A DNA stretch of 64,000 bases from Byssothecium circinans (taxonomy: Eukaryota; Ascomycota; Dothideomycetes; Pleosporales; Massarinaceae). The stretch is taken from positions 283,736 through 347,735 of the forward strand of contig ML976996.1 in assembly GCA_010015675.1 (NCBI GenBank), read 5' to 3'. The notes under the pieces are model-generated. The model worked only from the letters and a program-made list of their open reading frames with translations, ran no database searches and had not been told where the DNA came from. The translations under genes and the position numbers were made by a program. Shown here piece after piece: positions 23,851-33,900 of the stretch. Position 1 is the stretch's first letter, and each line of letters starts with the position of its first letter.

Positions 23851-25500
23851 ATGCCTCATTCCGCTTCCGAGCCACTCGCAAGACAACGCAAGCGAATCGC
23901 AGTTGTGGGTGGTGGTGTTTCGGGAATATCATGCCTGTAGACCTTAAGTAACCATCCCTATTACGAGGTACATCTATACGAAGCAGACAGTCAGCTTGGT
24001 GGACACGCCCACACCGTTTCGTAGAAAACAACGGTGTCGTGGTCAATGTCGATACCGGATTCATTGCGATGAATGAAGAAACGTACCGTAAGTCAATACT
24101 TTGCCTTGTGCTGGTGCGTATGCCTGCATTCTAACTATGGGCTGCACAATACAACAAAATTCGGCGAATTCCTCCGCCAATTTGACGTTCCGAACATACC
24201 AACAGATATGTCTTTTGGCGTGTCTGTCGATGAAAGGTTGTTCGAATGGGGAAGTGGGTCTTTGCAAGCCTATCTCGGGTCGTGGTCTAACCTTGTTCGC
24301 CCATGGTTTTGGAGGCTATGCTTTGATGTACTTCGATTCAACCTCACTTCAGCAAATGCTTTGTGGACCACACCAATGCAAAACGCCGGACCAGCAGATT
24401 CCACTCCCCAACTTCAGGATGAAACATGCCATCGGGTGCAGTTGGAATCTATCGGCCATTATCTTGAACGACTTAACTACTCCAGACAGTTTGCTGAACT
24501 GTATCTGATACCGATGGTTGCCGCGCCATGGTGCATTGACCCGATGGAATTTTCGAGGAACTTCCCCGCCAAATTCCTCATTGGTTTCATGTGCGGCATT
24601 CCAATTCCAAAGCTTACCTAGGCTAACATTTCTTATGGGCCAATCAACGCTTGCTCGATACTTTATGGCACAGGTTGAGATGGCGCACTTTTCCAGATGG
24701 CTCAGCTTCGTATATCGACGCTTTCTTGAAGAAGATGCCACCACACCAGCATTTATACCTGAACACCAGGGCCAAGTCGCTAAGGAGATAGGATGGTGGC
24801 GCTGTAAACCTCCGTACTGAAGATGGTACGGTTACCGAGTTTGATCATGTGGTGCTGGCTGTTCATGCTCCACAAGCTCTTGAAATTCTGAGGAATGAGG
24901 CAAGCCTGTTGGAGAGTAAGATCCTGGGCGCCTTCAAGACTAGTAGAAATATCTGCGTCTTACATTCCGATACCGCAGTGAGGACGCACACTCCTGATAT
25001 CGCCGAAGGTGTACTGATGAAACTGCTTAGCTGCTGCCACGAAGACTCGATGCAAAATCTTCATGGAATTGTCTGATGGAGAAACCCACCCACGCCGTGG
25101 AGAATATGAGCAGCAAAGGAGTCACTGCCCCACCCTCTAGCATGGGCGGTAAGACTGCGATTACATTTGATATGAACTGGCTGCAGTGCTTTCACCGCTT
25201 AGATGATACCGGTAAGCTCGGGGACGTATTGGTAACAATGAACCCGCCGCGACCCGTATCATTAGTTAAGGCTACCTGCGAGTCTTTTCATCCACTATTT
25301 TCCTCGGACAGCGTGCAAGTGTCCAGGAAGCTGTGGCGCATCAACGGAGTACTTGGTATGCCTTTGGCGGGAGCGTGGATGGGATATGGGATCCACGAAG
25401 ACGGCTTTGTGATACTGGCATCTGTGGCACGTGACCTACTGCACGGGAGTGAAGGTATCATCCATAACACTGTCGATGCACAGATGCCTGTCGCTACAGA
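23851..25500 (+). pseudogene. FAD-dependent amine-oxidase-like oxidoreductase, degraded
   Basis: Starts with the dinucleotide-binding loop IAVVGGGVSGISCL and continues with YEADSQLGGHAHTV, VNVDTGFIAMNEETY, FGEFLRQFDVPNIPTDMSFG, FDHVVLAVHAPQALEIL, and near the end VLVTMNPPRPVS and AGAWMGYGIHEDGF. This order fits the flavin-containing oxidoreductases often paired with cyclopropane-fatty-acid synthases. It is broken: TAG at 23938 (codon 30, probably from CAG), a one-base shift near 24020, further shifts near 24590-24640, 24790 and 25000-25080. The hAT insertion ends 200 bp upstream and may have removed its promoter. No restored protein is proposed. Confidence 0.85.
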
Positions 25501-25950
25501 AAATGCTGCTTGCTACAAGCAAGCAGTGGGTTGTAGTTGTTATCCAGCTTATTCAGTTCTTTCTGGATGTCTTCACTTCGAATGGTTTGATCTCGGGCGG
25601 CGCGATATACTACGGTAGTTTCCATCACATACCTACGGTATACATGTAGGAATAAATAGAGAATGAATAGAGAATAATCATTAAGGGTGCTGAATGCGAC
25701 GAACGAATAAAAAGTACACCATACCTTGGAATTTCCTGGGCAAGTCACGTGCCAAAAATATCCGCATTAACGACATCTGGAGCCTTGGAGTCACTGGTAT
25801 GATAGCAACGTGTTGGTGTAACCAGCACATGTCGATGCCCGAGCCTCGGCCGTCTGGGGTGATACCTAAGCCAGGTACTCCAACAGGCCTCCTCTCACCT
25901 CCCTCCCGAGCCTTGAATACCGTACCATCCACCATCACCCTACCACAACA
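25501..25950. other. Intergenic stretch before the esterase gene
   Basis: 450 bp with a short GAATGAATAGAGAATAA-type direct repeat around 25650-25680 and no supported gene. It must contain the esterase promoter. Confidence 0.4.
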
Positions 25951-27331
25951 ATGTCCACCGTTGAGGAGCAGCAACAAACTGTCCGAAACACTTGTCGCAC
26001 ATATCTTTCGCTTCCCTTGGTCCCTATTTCTCAACTACAAGCGCAGTCTTCCGGCAAACGTACCGCCAAAGGCGGCGCAGTAATCGAACAATCCAATTTC
26101 CCTGCACCACCCGAAAATGACCTCAAGAATGCTCTTTTTAAGGTGATCGAACAGCTTAAAAGCCCAGAGCACGAGTTCATGTCGTCCGCCCGGATTTCGC
26201 ACATCGACGTTGGTGTCGAATTCATCCGTGGGAAATGTACTGAGAATAGGGCGAACTATGGCGATGCTGCCATTCTCTATATGCATGGCAGGGGGCTCTA
26301 GTACGTCCATCTCTCTTAGCCATGTTTATATTGCTGACCTAAATGGCAGCTTCTCAAGTCCAGCGGAGTACCGCGTCTCAACCGTTCGGCTAGCGCGTCT
26401 CACGGGCGCTGTGGTGGCAAGCACATCGTATCGACTTTGCCCACAGAATACATTTCCAGCACCCATCTTGGACGTCCTACTAGCATATGCAAGCTTGCTG
26501 TATCCTTCTACGACTGCAGCTGCGGGACACGGTTCTCTTCCACCCATTGCAGCGTCAAGGATCGTGCTAGCAGGAAACAGTGCAGGCGCCAATCTAGCCT
26601 TTGGTCTTGCGAAGTTTCTGTTGGAGTTCAATAAACGTTCGGATCCCACCATACTCTTTCACGGACAACGCGTTCGTTTGCCTCTTCCTGGCGGGATAGC
26701 TGTCGTATCGGGCTGGTGCGACCAAACAGACTGCCTTCCCTCCTGGCTAAACCCGAACGCTATTGACATACTGACACCTTTACAACCGGCCTTATGGCCC
26801 GAATTCCCGGCCGATTCCATCTGGCCCAGCAATCCCCCACGCGAACACCCGTATGCGCGAGCGGTGAATCTTGACCACGAACTTATCAGCCCTGCAGCTG
26901 TACGAGACTGGACTGGCGCACCTCCTATTTGGTTTGCAGTCGGTGAACTGGAGCGTGGGAGAGACGGTAATGCAGTCGTGGCTTCCAGGGCCGCAAGCTG
27001 TGGCGTTCAGGTCACATGGACGGAATGGCAAGGCATGTGTCACGAGTACATGATTGTGACCCATGGTCTTCCGCAGGCATCAAAGACTTTTATGTTCTGG
27101 GCAGATGCTTGCAAAAGAATGATTGAACAGAGCGAGGCGCTGCAGAGCCCTAGCACGGCAGTCATGTATCTCATGCCGGATTGTAATGCCGTTGGGATTG
27201 AGGGTGGGGTTCAGGACCTCATGCCTCTTCCCTTTGAAAGCGTTCGACTATTGATGAGAATTATGAACAAGAAGAGACCTATCTGGACAGGGGCTAGGTC
27301 GAGGAAAAGCTCCAAGGAAACGCGATTGTAA
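25951..27331 (+). CDS. Alpha/beta-hydrolase fold-3 (HSL-type) esterase/lipase
   Basis: Exons 25951-26300 and 26350-27331, joined by a 49-bp intron with branch-like CTGAC, give 443 residues. Hydrolase landmarks are the nucleophile elbow VLAGNSAGAN (Ser194), an acidic residue candidate Asp322 in VGELERGRDGN and the histidine loop MCHEYMIV (His348). The oxyanion loop that should read HGGG is HGRG (112-115), so one of the glycines whose backbone NH stabilises the transition state is Arg114. Family enzymes cleave short-chain esters or act as dehydratases/transferases in secondary metabolism. The N-terminal 60 residues look like a cap. The reading frame is intact, so the gene may still make protein, but activity is doubtful. 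Confidence 0.85.
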
Positions 27332-28470
27332 TGGATGTGGATGGGCTTCCTAGTCAAAGTTTTGTTCGAAAGATTGCTAAGAAAGTGGCCCGGTGCTACC
27401 TTTCTTGTCGAGATGACAGATTCCTAATCCTAAATACTCCGATGCAGCGGCTAAGAATACTAGTGGCTGTTTACAGTGCATTACGCCACTTTTCTAATCC
27501 CCGTTCAATCATGGCGCCAACACAGAGAACCTGAACCGCTGGCAATGCTAGAACAACTCTCAATTGCTATCTATACGTATCCGCAAATAATTCCCTAACA
27601 GTCTGCTGCGCAGCAGCAGGAAGTGTGGAAATTGCGTACAGTGATTGTAAGAGTGATCCAGAGCTCCACGCGGTGCTCGCACCTTATGCACAACCCGCGT
27701 GTGAGTCCTTTTAAGAAGCGAGTACGATACATTTAGGCTACTTTAACACTTCGTTGATAATAATGATAAAGTTAAGTAAGTTAGTATTGCTAAGGAAGAG
27801 TGGCCGTCTTAGTAGTGCTTTACATTAAATATATACCCTCTCTAGTATTGCTATGGCAAAGGAATGTGACGGAAGTTGCTCTCTGCTACAGCTTTGTTGG
27901 CCTTAGCCTTATCCACTAAACAGCTAGCGTTTATGTATCGAGATTTTTCCGAGACAAATTTCGAAAGATAGGGGTAGCGGAGTGGTATCAGAGCTGACGA
28001 TCTCTAGGAGATTTGAGTGCATATTAACTAACGTATCTCAAAAATCGCTCAAAGGTTAGCGTTTTTTCACTTTCCTGTCGTACAGCATGGCTATCTGGGG
28101 CTCCTTTTCAGAGGTCTTATTGAACCCCAGAGGTGTGAACCTCTCGATAACTTGCGATTTTTACATCTGTTTATAGCTTGCAAGCGACTTCACAACAAAG
28201 AGTATCACAATCTAGGCTGCCCCAGTGATTTCTCTTAGAGGCATGCGTTCTGGTACCATGGATTTTAATTTCTTTCAGTAGCTACGTTAAGTGCACCCAA
28301 ACGAGCGGGAGTGCAGGGACAGGTATGATAATAACCTCCCCAAGAAATGGAAACCATACGTTCTGCCACTTGAACGAGGCGCTCTGCCACCTTTGTTACG
28401 ACCGACTTTTGCCTACTCCACCGGCGCCCTCGTCACACCCACGTGGTCACCTCATACACAGTCTGTTCTC
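27332..28470. other. Gene-free stretch with transposon traces
   Basis: 1.1 kb. Contains a pogo-type terminal repeat at 27740-27828 (listed separately), a pol-III box-A-like/Copia-primer-site-like sequence at 27980-28005 (see findings) and no supported gene. The frame 28291-28752 has no recognisable content and overlaps the secreted-protein gene on the other strand. Confidence 0.45.
27740..27828 (-). mobile_element. Solo Fot1-like terminal inverted repeat
   Basis: Reading the minus strand, AATGTAAAGCACTACTAAGA, CGGCCACTCTTCCTTAGCAA, TACTAACTTACTTAACTTTA is nearly identical to the left end of the pogo-like element at 41310. Fewer RIP changes remain here than in the AT-rich block. No transposase is attached. 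Confidence 0.65.
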
Positions 28471-28961
28471 CTAGGAGCTGAACAGACCCCAACTCTGCCA
28501 GCTGCCGACAAAGCACTTGTTCGCGCCGACTTCGGTGGCAAAGAAACGCGTCAACACACCAGACTGCCTCAGCCCGGTGTACAGGGTCAGGTGCCATCCG
28601 TTGGTGAGCTGGTTGATACGGACACTCTGTCGCGAGGGCGAGAAGTCACCCTTGGAACCGCTGGAGTCAGCCGTGATCACTATGCTGCCGCCCGAGCAAT
28701 CTGTAGGGTATCATCAGCGTCTAGATTCCTCATGCTATGTGAATTGAGATGAATCTCACCACCCGAAGTGTACATGTTAAACTGAACGTTTTGACGCTTG
28801 GTGAGCGCGCGCTCAGTCAGAGGCTCCGAAACAAGCTGAGGAGCCACTTCGCCGGTAATGTTTCCGCTGGCGTAGTCCATGGGGAACTTTTCCTGCTCGA
28901 GGATGGGCTGGGCCGAGGCAAGAGCAGCCAAAAGGGCGCTGGCAATATAGGAGAACTTCAT
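28471..28961 (-). CDS. Small secreted protein, Kex2-processed (candidate effector)
   Basis: Exons 28961-28760 and 28700-28471 (59-bp intron, phase 1) give 143 residues. A clear signal peptide (MKFSYIASALLAALASAQ) is followed by an acidic pro-region ending in LTERALTKR at about residue 57, a Kex2-type site; the mature part of about 86 residues begins QNVQFNMYTSGDCSGGSIVI and has two cysteines that could form one disulfide. I do not recognise the family. Size, secretion, pro-peptide and location beside transposon-rich DNA are typical of fungal effector candidates, but antimicrobial or developmental secreted proteins look the same. Start is fixed by the signal peptide and an upstream TATA box. 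Confidence 0.8.
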
Positions 28962-29072
28962 GATGATGAAAAGGTGGCGTTCTTAGCTTCTGGTAGTTGG
29001 AATACTCAAGGAGGAATTGAAGAAACTTGCTGGCTTGATGAGATTCACTTGAAGGTGGGGAATGATGGCCCT

Positions 29073-29080
29073 CTTTTATA
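29073..29080 (-). promoter_or_regulatory. TATA box of the small secreted protein gene
   Basis: TATAAAAG on the minus strand, about 110 bp upstream of the ATG at 28961, a usual fungal core-promoter spacing. Confidence 0.6.
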
Positions 29081-29654
29081 CCCAGCGGGACACAGATCAA
29101 GGAGTCATTTTTCAAGTGGCGCGTTCTCTAGTGGCCACCATCAATACTCTACTTGCATGCGTCTTGTGTGATGACTGAGCGATATGCACAGTCTGGCGCT
29201 TGCTTGCATGATCGTAGTCTTCTGGTCTAGGCTCTCACGTCATTCAAAGCATATCAAATATTGACATCCCTTGAAGAACACAGTTGTAAGACCCCACCTA
29301 CAAAGGGTAGAATAACAGAGACCTCAAGGGGCCATGACCTCCACAGTATGTCATACAGAAGAGATGCACGGAAGATGGCTTGTGTTAGATCTTCACCTCG
29401 CGATAGCCACTTTCTAGCATGGTTTCGGTAGGATACTGCTACTCCGTGGTCTCTAGAATGGGACATTGTGGCTTTCTAATTGATTGATGTGCTCTTTTGG
29501 GGCTCACTTCACGGCAACCTAGAGGTTTGTTTTGTAAGCCGACAAATTCCAGTTCGCGATGGTCGTGATACAGTCTGCCTAGATCACACCATCTTGATGA
29601 CGCCATCAAGGGTGTCTTTAGGTCTTGTCCAGACTGACCTCTGTGATCACTCAT

Positions 29655-30145
29655 GACAGGCGTGGATATTTTTCATCACCGTGACGCTGCTGATCGTGCC
29701 TTATAAGTAAGCGCATGTATTACATGCATCCATCTGACCGTATACTGTCGTCGTTGATGCATGCTCGGCTAATGAGTTCGGGTATGCGGTTACTCAGCCA
29801 ATTGAACGGTAACGAAGTGAGATGGACCTTTGCATTAGATAGTGGACCCCATCACATAACATACAAGAGAACTACTAGGTAATGCAAAACGGGACTATAG
29901 TTTGTATACGAAAATATAGAGCTTGAAGGCATTCGACCAAGTAGCAGATGCGTAGAGATGGGGAAGAACGAATGGGTAAGGGGGTGCGCTTTGAGCTGCA
30001 GTAATAGCTGATGATTAATAAGGGTGCATGGACGTGGATGGTTTAGTGTGCGGCTGATCCTCCCAAGGTTGTCTCGGTATGGGCATAGCACGTCGATGCC
30101 ATCTAACCTTGGAAAAGTGTGCTGGGAGGCAGCAAATTCGAACAT
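29655..30145. repeat. Diverged direct duplication, copy A
   Basis: Shares in the same order GATCGTGCCTTA..AAGTAAGCGCATG, GCTCGGYTAA, AACGRWAAYGAAGTGAGATGG, and ACGCTTTGAG..TGCARTAATAGCTGATG with 30500-30790, with insertions between. No coding potential. Possibly an old non-autonomous repeat or segment duplication. Confidence 0.6.
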
Positions 30146-30375
30146 GGTTAATTAGCGCTTATTTTTCGCCTGCATTAAAAGAGGGTGAAAGTGTATTGAG
30201 CGTTCAAACTTTCATATCATAGCTTCAAACAAGTATGGTTGAGATGCCGTTTGACAGCTGCGTTATTTTACAAACGTTCACTGTGTCGCTCTGAGAAATA
30301 AATATGCTCAATAAGCGCGCTAGGTTCCTAGTTTCCCCAAGTCCATGACTTGAGGATGTTCATTATAATGATAAT

Positions 30376-30420
30376 GCCAACCACCCCACCAAATACGCGG
30401 ATTTGTGAGGTGGCTGGCAT
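30376..30420. repeat. Inverted repeat (hairpin)
   Basis: ATGCCAACCACC and GGTGGCTGGCAT form a 12-bp stem with one mismatch around a loop of about 20 bases. Function unknown; could be the end of a small element. Confidence 0.45.
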
Positions 30421-30499
30421 ACCGACAGCTTTACGTTAGAACTTTTTTTTTTTTCGCTAACCGTTGTCATTAACGCTCTCCAAGGGGATTACCCCGCAC

Positions 30500-30790
30500 A
30501 GGGTGGATGTTTTCCCGTCATCTTGACGTTGCTAATCGTGCCTTAGAAGTAAGCGCATGCTCGGTTAAAGAATTTGGGTAAGCGATTAAGTAGCCACTTA
30601 AACGGAAATGAAGTGAGATGGGTCGTTGCCTCTTTGTAGATACAAACAATAGGGGGCTAATGGAACTGTTGTTAATTGCAGCGAGAGAGCTGCAGATGGG
30701 TGGGAGTACGCTTTGAGATGCAATAATAGCTGATGGATGGCAATGATAGCTGATAGATGGCAATGATAGCTAATGAACGGCAATGATGGT
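30500..30790. repeat. Diverged direct duplication, copy B, ending in short tandem repeats
   Basis: Second copy of the segment at 29655-30145. At its right end (about 30719-30790) the unit CAATGATAGCTGATRGATGG is repeated three to four times. Confidence 0.6.
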
Positions 30791-30924
30791 AGAATGTGTT
30801 AGCGCAGCTGTTCTTGGTCTAAACCGGCCTATTGTGTTGAGGCGATTGATTTTTCACATAATTTCCATATGACCATACGCCTAAGCAGTCTAGATTCGGA
30901 GTTAAGTACAAAGCATAAGCTAGC

Positions 30925-33900
30925 CTACAGAGGGCTAGAATGTCCCTTCTTAAATGCAGGTCGGTCAAGAAGTTTCGGAGATGCAGCCGTTCCTTTTTGT
31001 GATACCTCCACCTGCTCTTCAAAATCCAAACCACCGTGAAAGACGGCAAGCTCGTCCATGCTTACGAGGACTACGTGCCCCTTCTTCGTAACAAGCATTT
31101 GCGTTGTAGTAGCTCGGCTGCCCTGCCACTGCTGTGGGATGTAGAAGTGCTTCGTGTAGGTATTATTCTGGCGCGCGTTGTCGATGTTTAAAGAGCAAAC
31201 CCAGTCTTCATGGTTAAGGAAAAGTAGCATAGCCTTGTGGCACCCTATCACTGCTTTGATGTTCTTTGCTAGATCGTTGTACGTTGCGATGGGCCTCAAG
31301 CCAGGCTGCGCTGAGGTGACCTCGCATGGATACACACATAGAATAGATCGAGTGCCTTTCTTGTAACTGTCTCTTAGCATTGCGCATATGTGCCGGCTGG
31401 ATGAGGACATCCTGGCCCAATCTACTCGTAGCTCTTGAGAAGAAGCGGGTTCCGGCGTGAGAATTTCTGACTGGCCTTGTAGTTCAAGAGATTTCCAAGA
31501 GTACGTTTGAATTTGCATCCCGTCACGTATTAGAAGAAGCAGCTCGGATTCCTGCGGATGCACCATCCAGAGCAGCGTATGCGACTCCTCGTTTGGATTC
31601 TCGCAAATCGTTTGCCCAAATTGAAGATCCCACAGTGAGGTCTCTTGGCTATTCACCAATAGCATGCGCTTCCCTAGAGGGTCCAGAAGAAGCTGCCGCA
31701 CGGCAGAGGGCGACTTGAGCTCAAAGACTTTGCTTTGCACCGCAAATGGCGGCTTGCCGTGACCCTTCCTAGAGATTTGGTGAATGATAATACCCCCGGC
31801 GCGGTCGACACTCGTTAGAAGATCCGCCTTCTCGTTCCAGCGAAGCAACAGTATTGCGCTACGACCGGGGTGCTCAAGTACATGTTGGACGTGTTTTCCG
31901 TGAGCAGTAGAGTACATCTTCACGGCCCCGCTCTCGAAACCGCAGAATATGAACTCTCCGTCGTGATGTGTCGCAAAAGCTGTAATCTCTTGATCCTCGC
32001 CCGTAGCACGGGCTGTCGTGAAATGGGGTTCATCCGCTACCCTGTCGCTCTGATCTATGCTTGAGTCATCTCCAAAACTAACCCGTCGGACAAGAACCGA
32101 AGGCTCCCAGACGTTGCAATGATCGGCGCGAATATCGTAGAACCGAAGACCACTCGTGCTAAAGGCTATCGATCGGATGTTCTCCTCATGCGAATTGATC
32201 TGATAGAGTAGACGCAATGTCTCGAAGTCAAACAATTTTATGACACCCTCACTATCACCACTCGCTAGTATTGTGCCGTTGGGGGACGCGGCGAGGCATG
32301 AAGAGTCGCAATCAACCATAGCCTGGGTATTCTGAGACCATGGATCCAAAACAACAATATCACCGGTCTGGAAAGCGACAGCGGCCAGGCAAATATCCGG
32401 GACGGGATTGAAGAGAAACGCATGAACAAAAGGCTCGTGGTAGCCTGCGCCAATCTTGGCGTATTGGCCTGCAAAGTTACAGCTCTCGATTTCCCAGAAC
32501 GTGATTGGGCGCATTCGATAGGCAACACCCAGTAGACCGAGACCAGGGGAGAACGCTGCGTGAATTGGTGGCTGGCCATGTCCGAAGGGTGTACCTTCAT
32601 CTTCATCATAGTCCGAAAACCTTGCGATGGATTTCAACTCTTCTCCATTTGCGGCGTTCCAAAATATCATCTTGTTGTCCCGAGTACCAGCCATCAAGGC
32701 TGCATCATCTTCAGTGAAGTCAAATGCCAACGGTTGGTCACTCAGTGACGCGCTCCACATGTGAAGACCGCTTCTCAAGTCCCAGACGTTGACTATCCGT
32801 CGGCTAGCAGCCGCCAGAAAGCCTTTCACACGAGAGAAAGCGAGGCAGCGGACCAGCTCGCCGTGAGCAAAGTGAAAGATCTTCTGGAACGTCCTGCTGT
32901 GGTAAACCTGGACGGAACAATCGTTCAAGCCAATCGCAAATTTGTTAACATCGCAAACGATGCACAGTACTCGCGCTTCCGCACACATGATACAACACAG
33001 CCTGTCGTTCCACGAAGTCTGAGAGAGCCCAACCAACTTCAGAGGCCTTGGATATTTCGCAAAATTGCGGAATATGATTGAACCAGAGGGGCACACGGAA
33101 GGTACCAAGAAATGTATGGCTGAAGGCGTTGATAGAAGGGCTCTGCCAAACTGTGCGACAAGGCGAATCAGGTCATCGGCCCATTCTAATACGTTTTGAA
33201 CCTCCTTTCCCAATGGCGAGCGATACTTTGCTCGTCGTTCCATGAGGACTTTGAGATTCTTTGCAGTTTCTGTCAATGATCCTAAATCATGCTGTGATAC
33301 GACAAGCTCGATCCAGGTCAAAGAATTGGTGAGAAAGAATTGGTTCAGGGCGATCAGATGACGATCGTCGGAAGAACTTGCTTTGGAAAGGTGGCCTGAA
33401 AAGTACGAAATCGCATAGTTGGCGAATGGGGGTCGAGGAGAATCGCGAGTATGCATGTTCGTTCGACGATAACGTACGGTCTTCATGACGTCGCTGCAAA
33501 GGAAGCTAAGACATATTTCCGCAATCCTTTCGTGCTCTTTAGCCCGATCAAAGACGAGATCTGCATCATTGGCCACCTGGTTTCGAAACAAATAATCTTT
33601 CACCGTCTGATGCTTCGCATGAACGCGACCAATACTATCCACATAGACGAGGTTGCCACAGATTGCCCCGGCATTCTTATCCACCTGCGGTACTGTCTGT
33701 TGGATATCCAGAAAAAGAGCTTCTCGTAGTTCGTCGACCGTGAGAGGGCGAGACGCACATGCGACCCATCTCAGAATTGACTTGGCAACATCGCCGTTTC
33801 TATTGCGCGTAGCGATGGTACGAATGATTCTAGAATATAGATCTTCAACCCCTTTGGGACGGACTGAAGTATATCTACGATGCGCTCTTGACTTATGGTA

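Larger units (their letters stand above)
28962..30924. other. Gene-free stretch between secreted-protein gene and NLR
   Basis: About 2 kb without a supported gene. It contains the secreted-protein promoter, the two duplicated segments, a hairpin at 30376-30420 and an 11-base T run near 30445. Confidence 0.45.

Noticed and set aside
27975..28060. tRNA gene
   Set aside because: Box A is perfect but no box B, acceptor stem or credible cloverleaf could be drawn.
28291..28752. 153-codon plus-strand open frame
   Set aside because: Overlaps the spliced secreted-protein gene on the other strand and matches no family.
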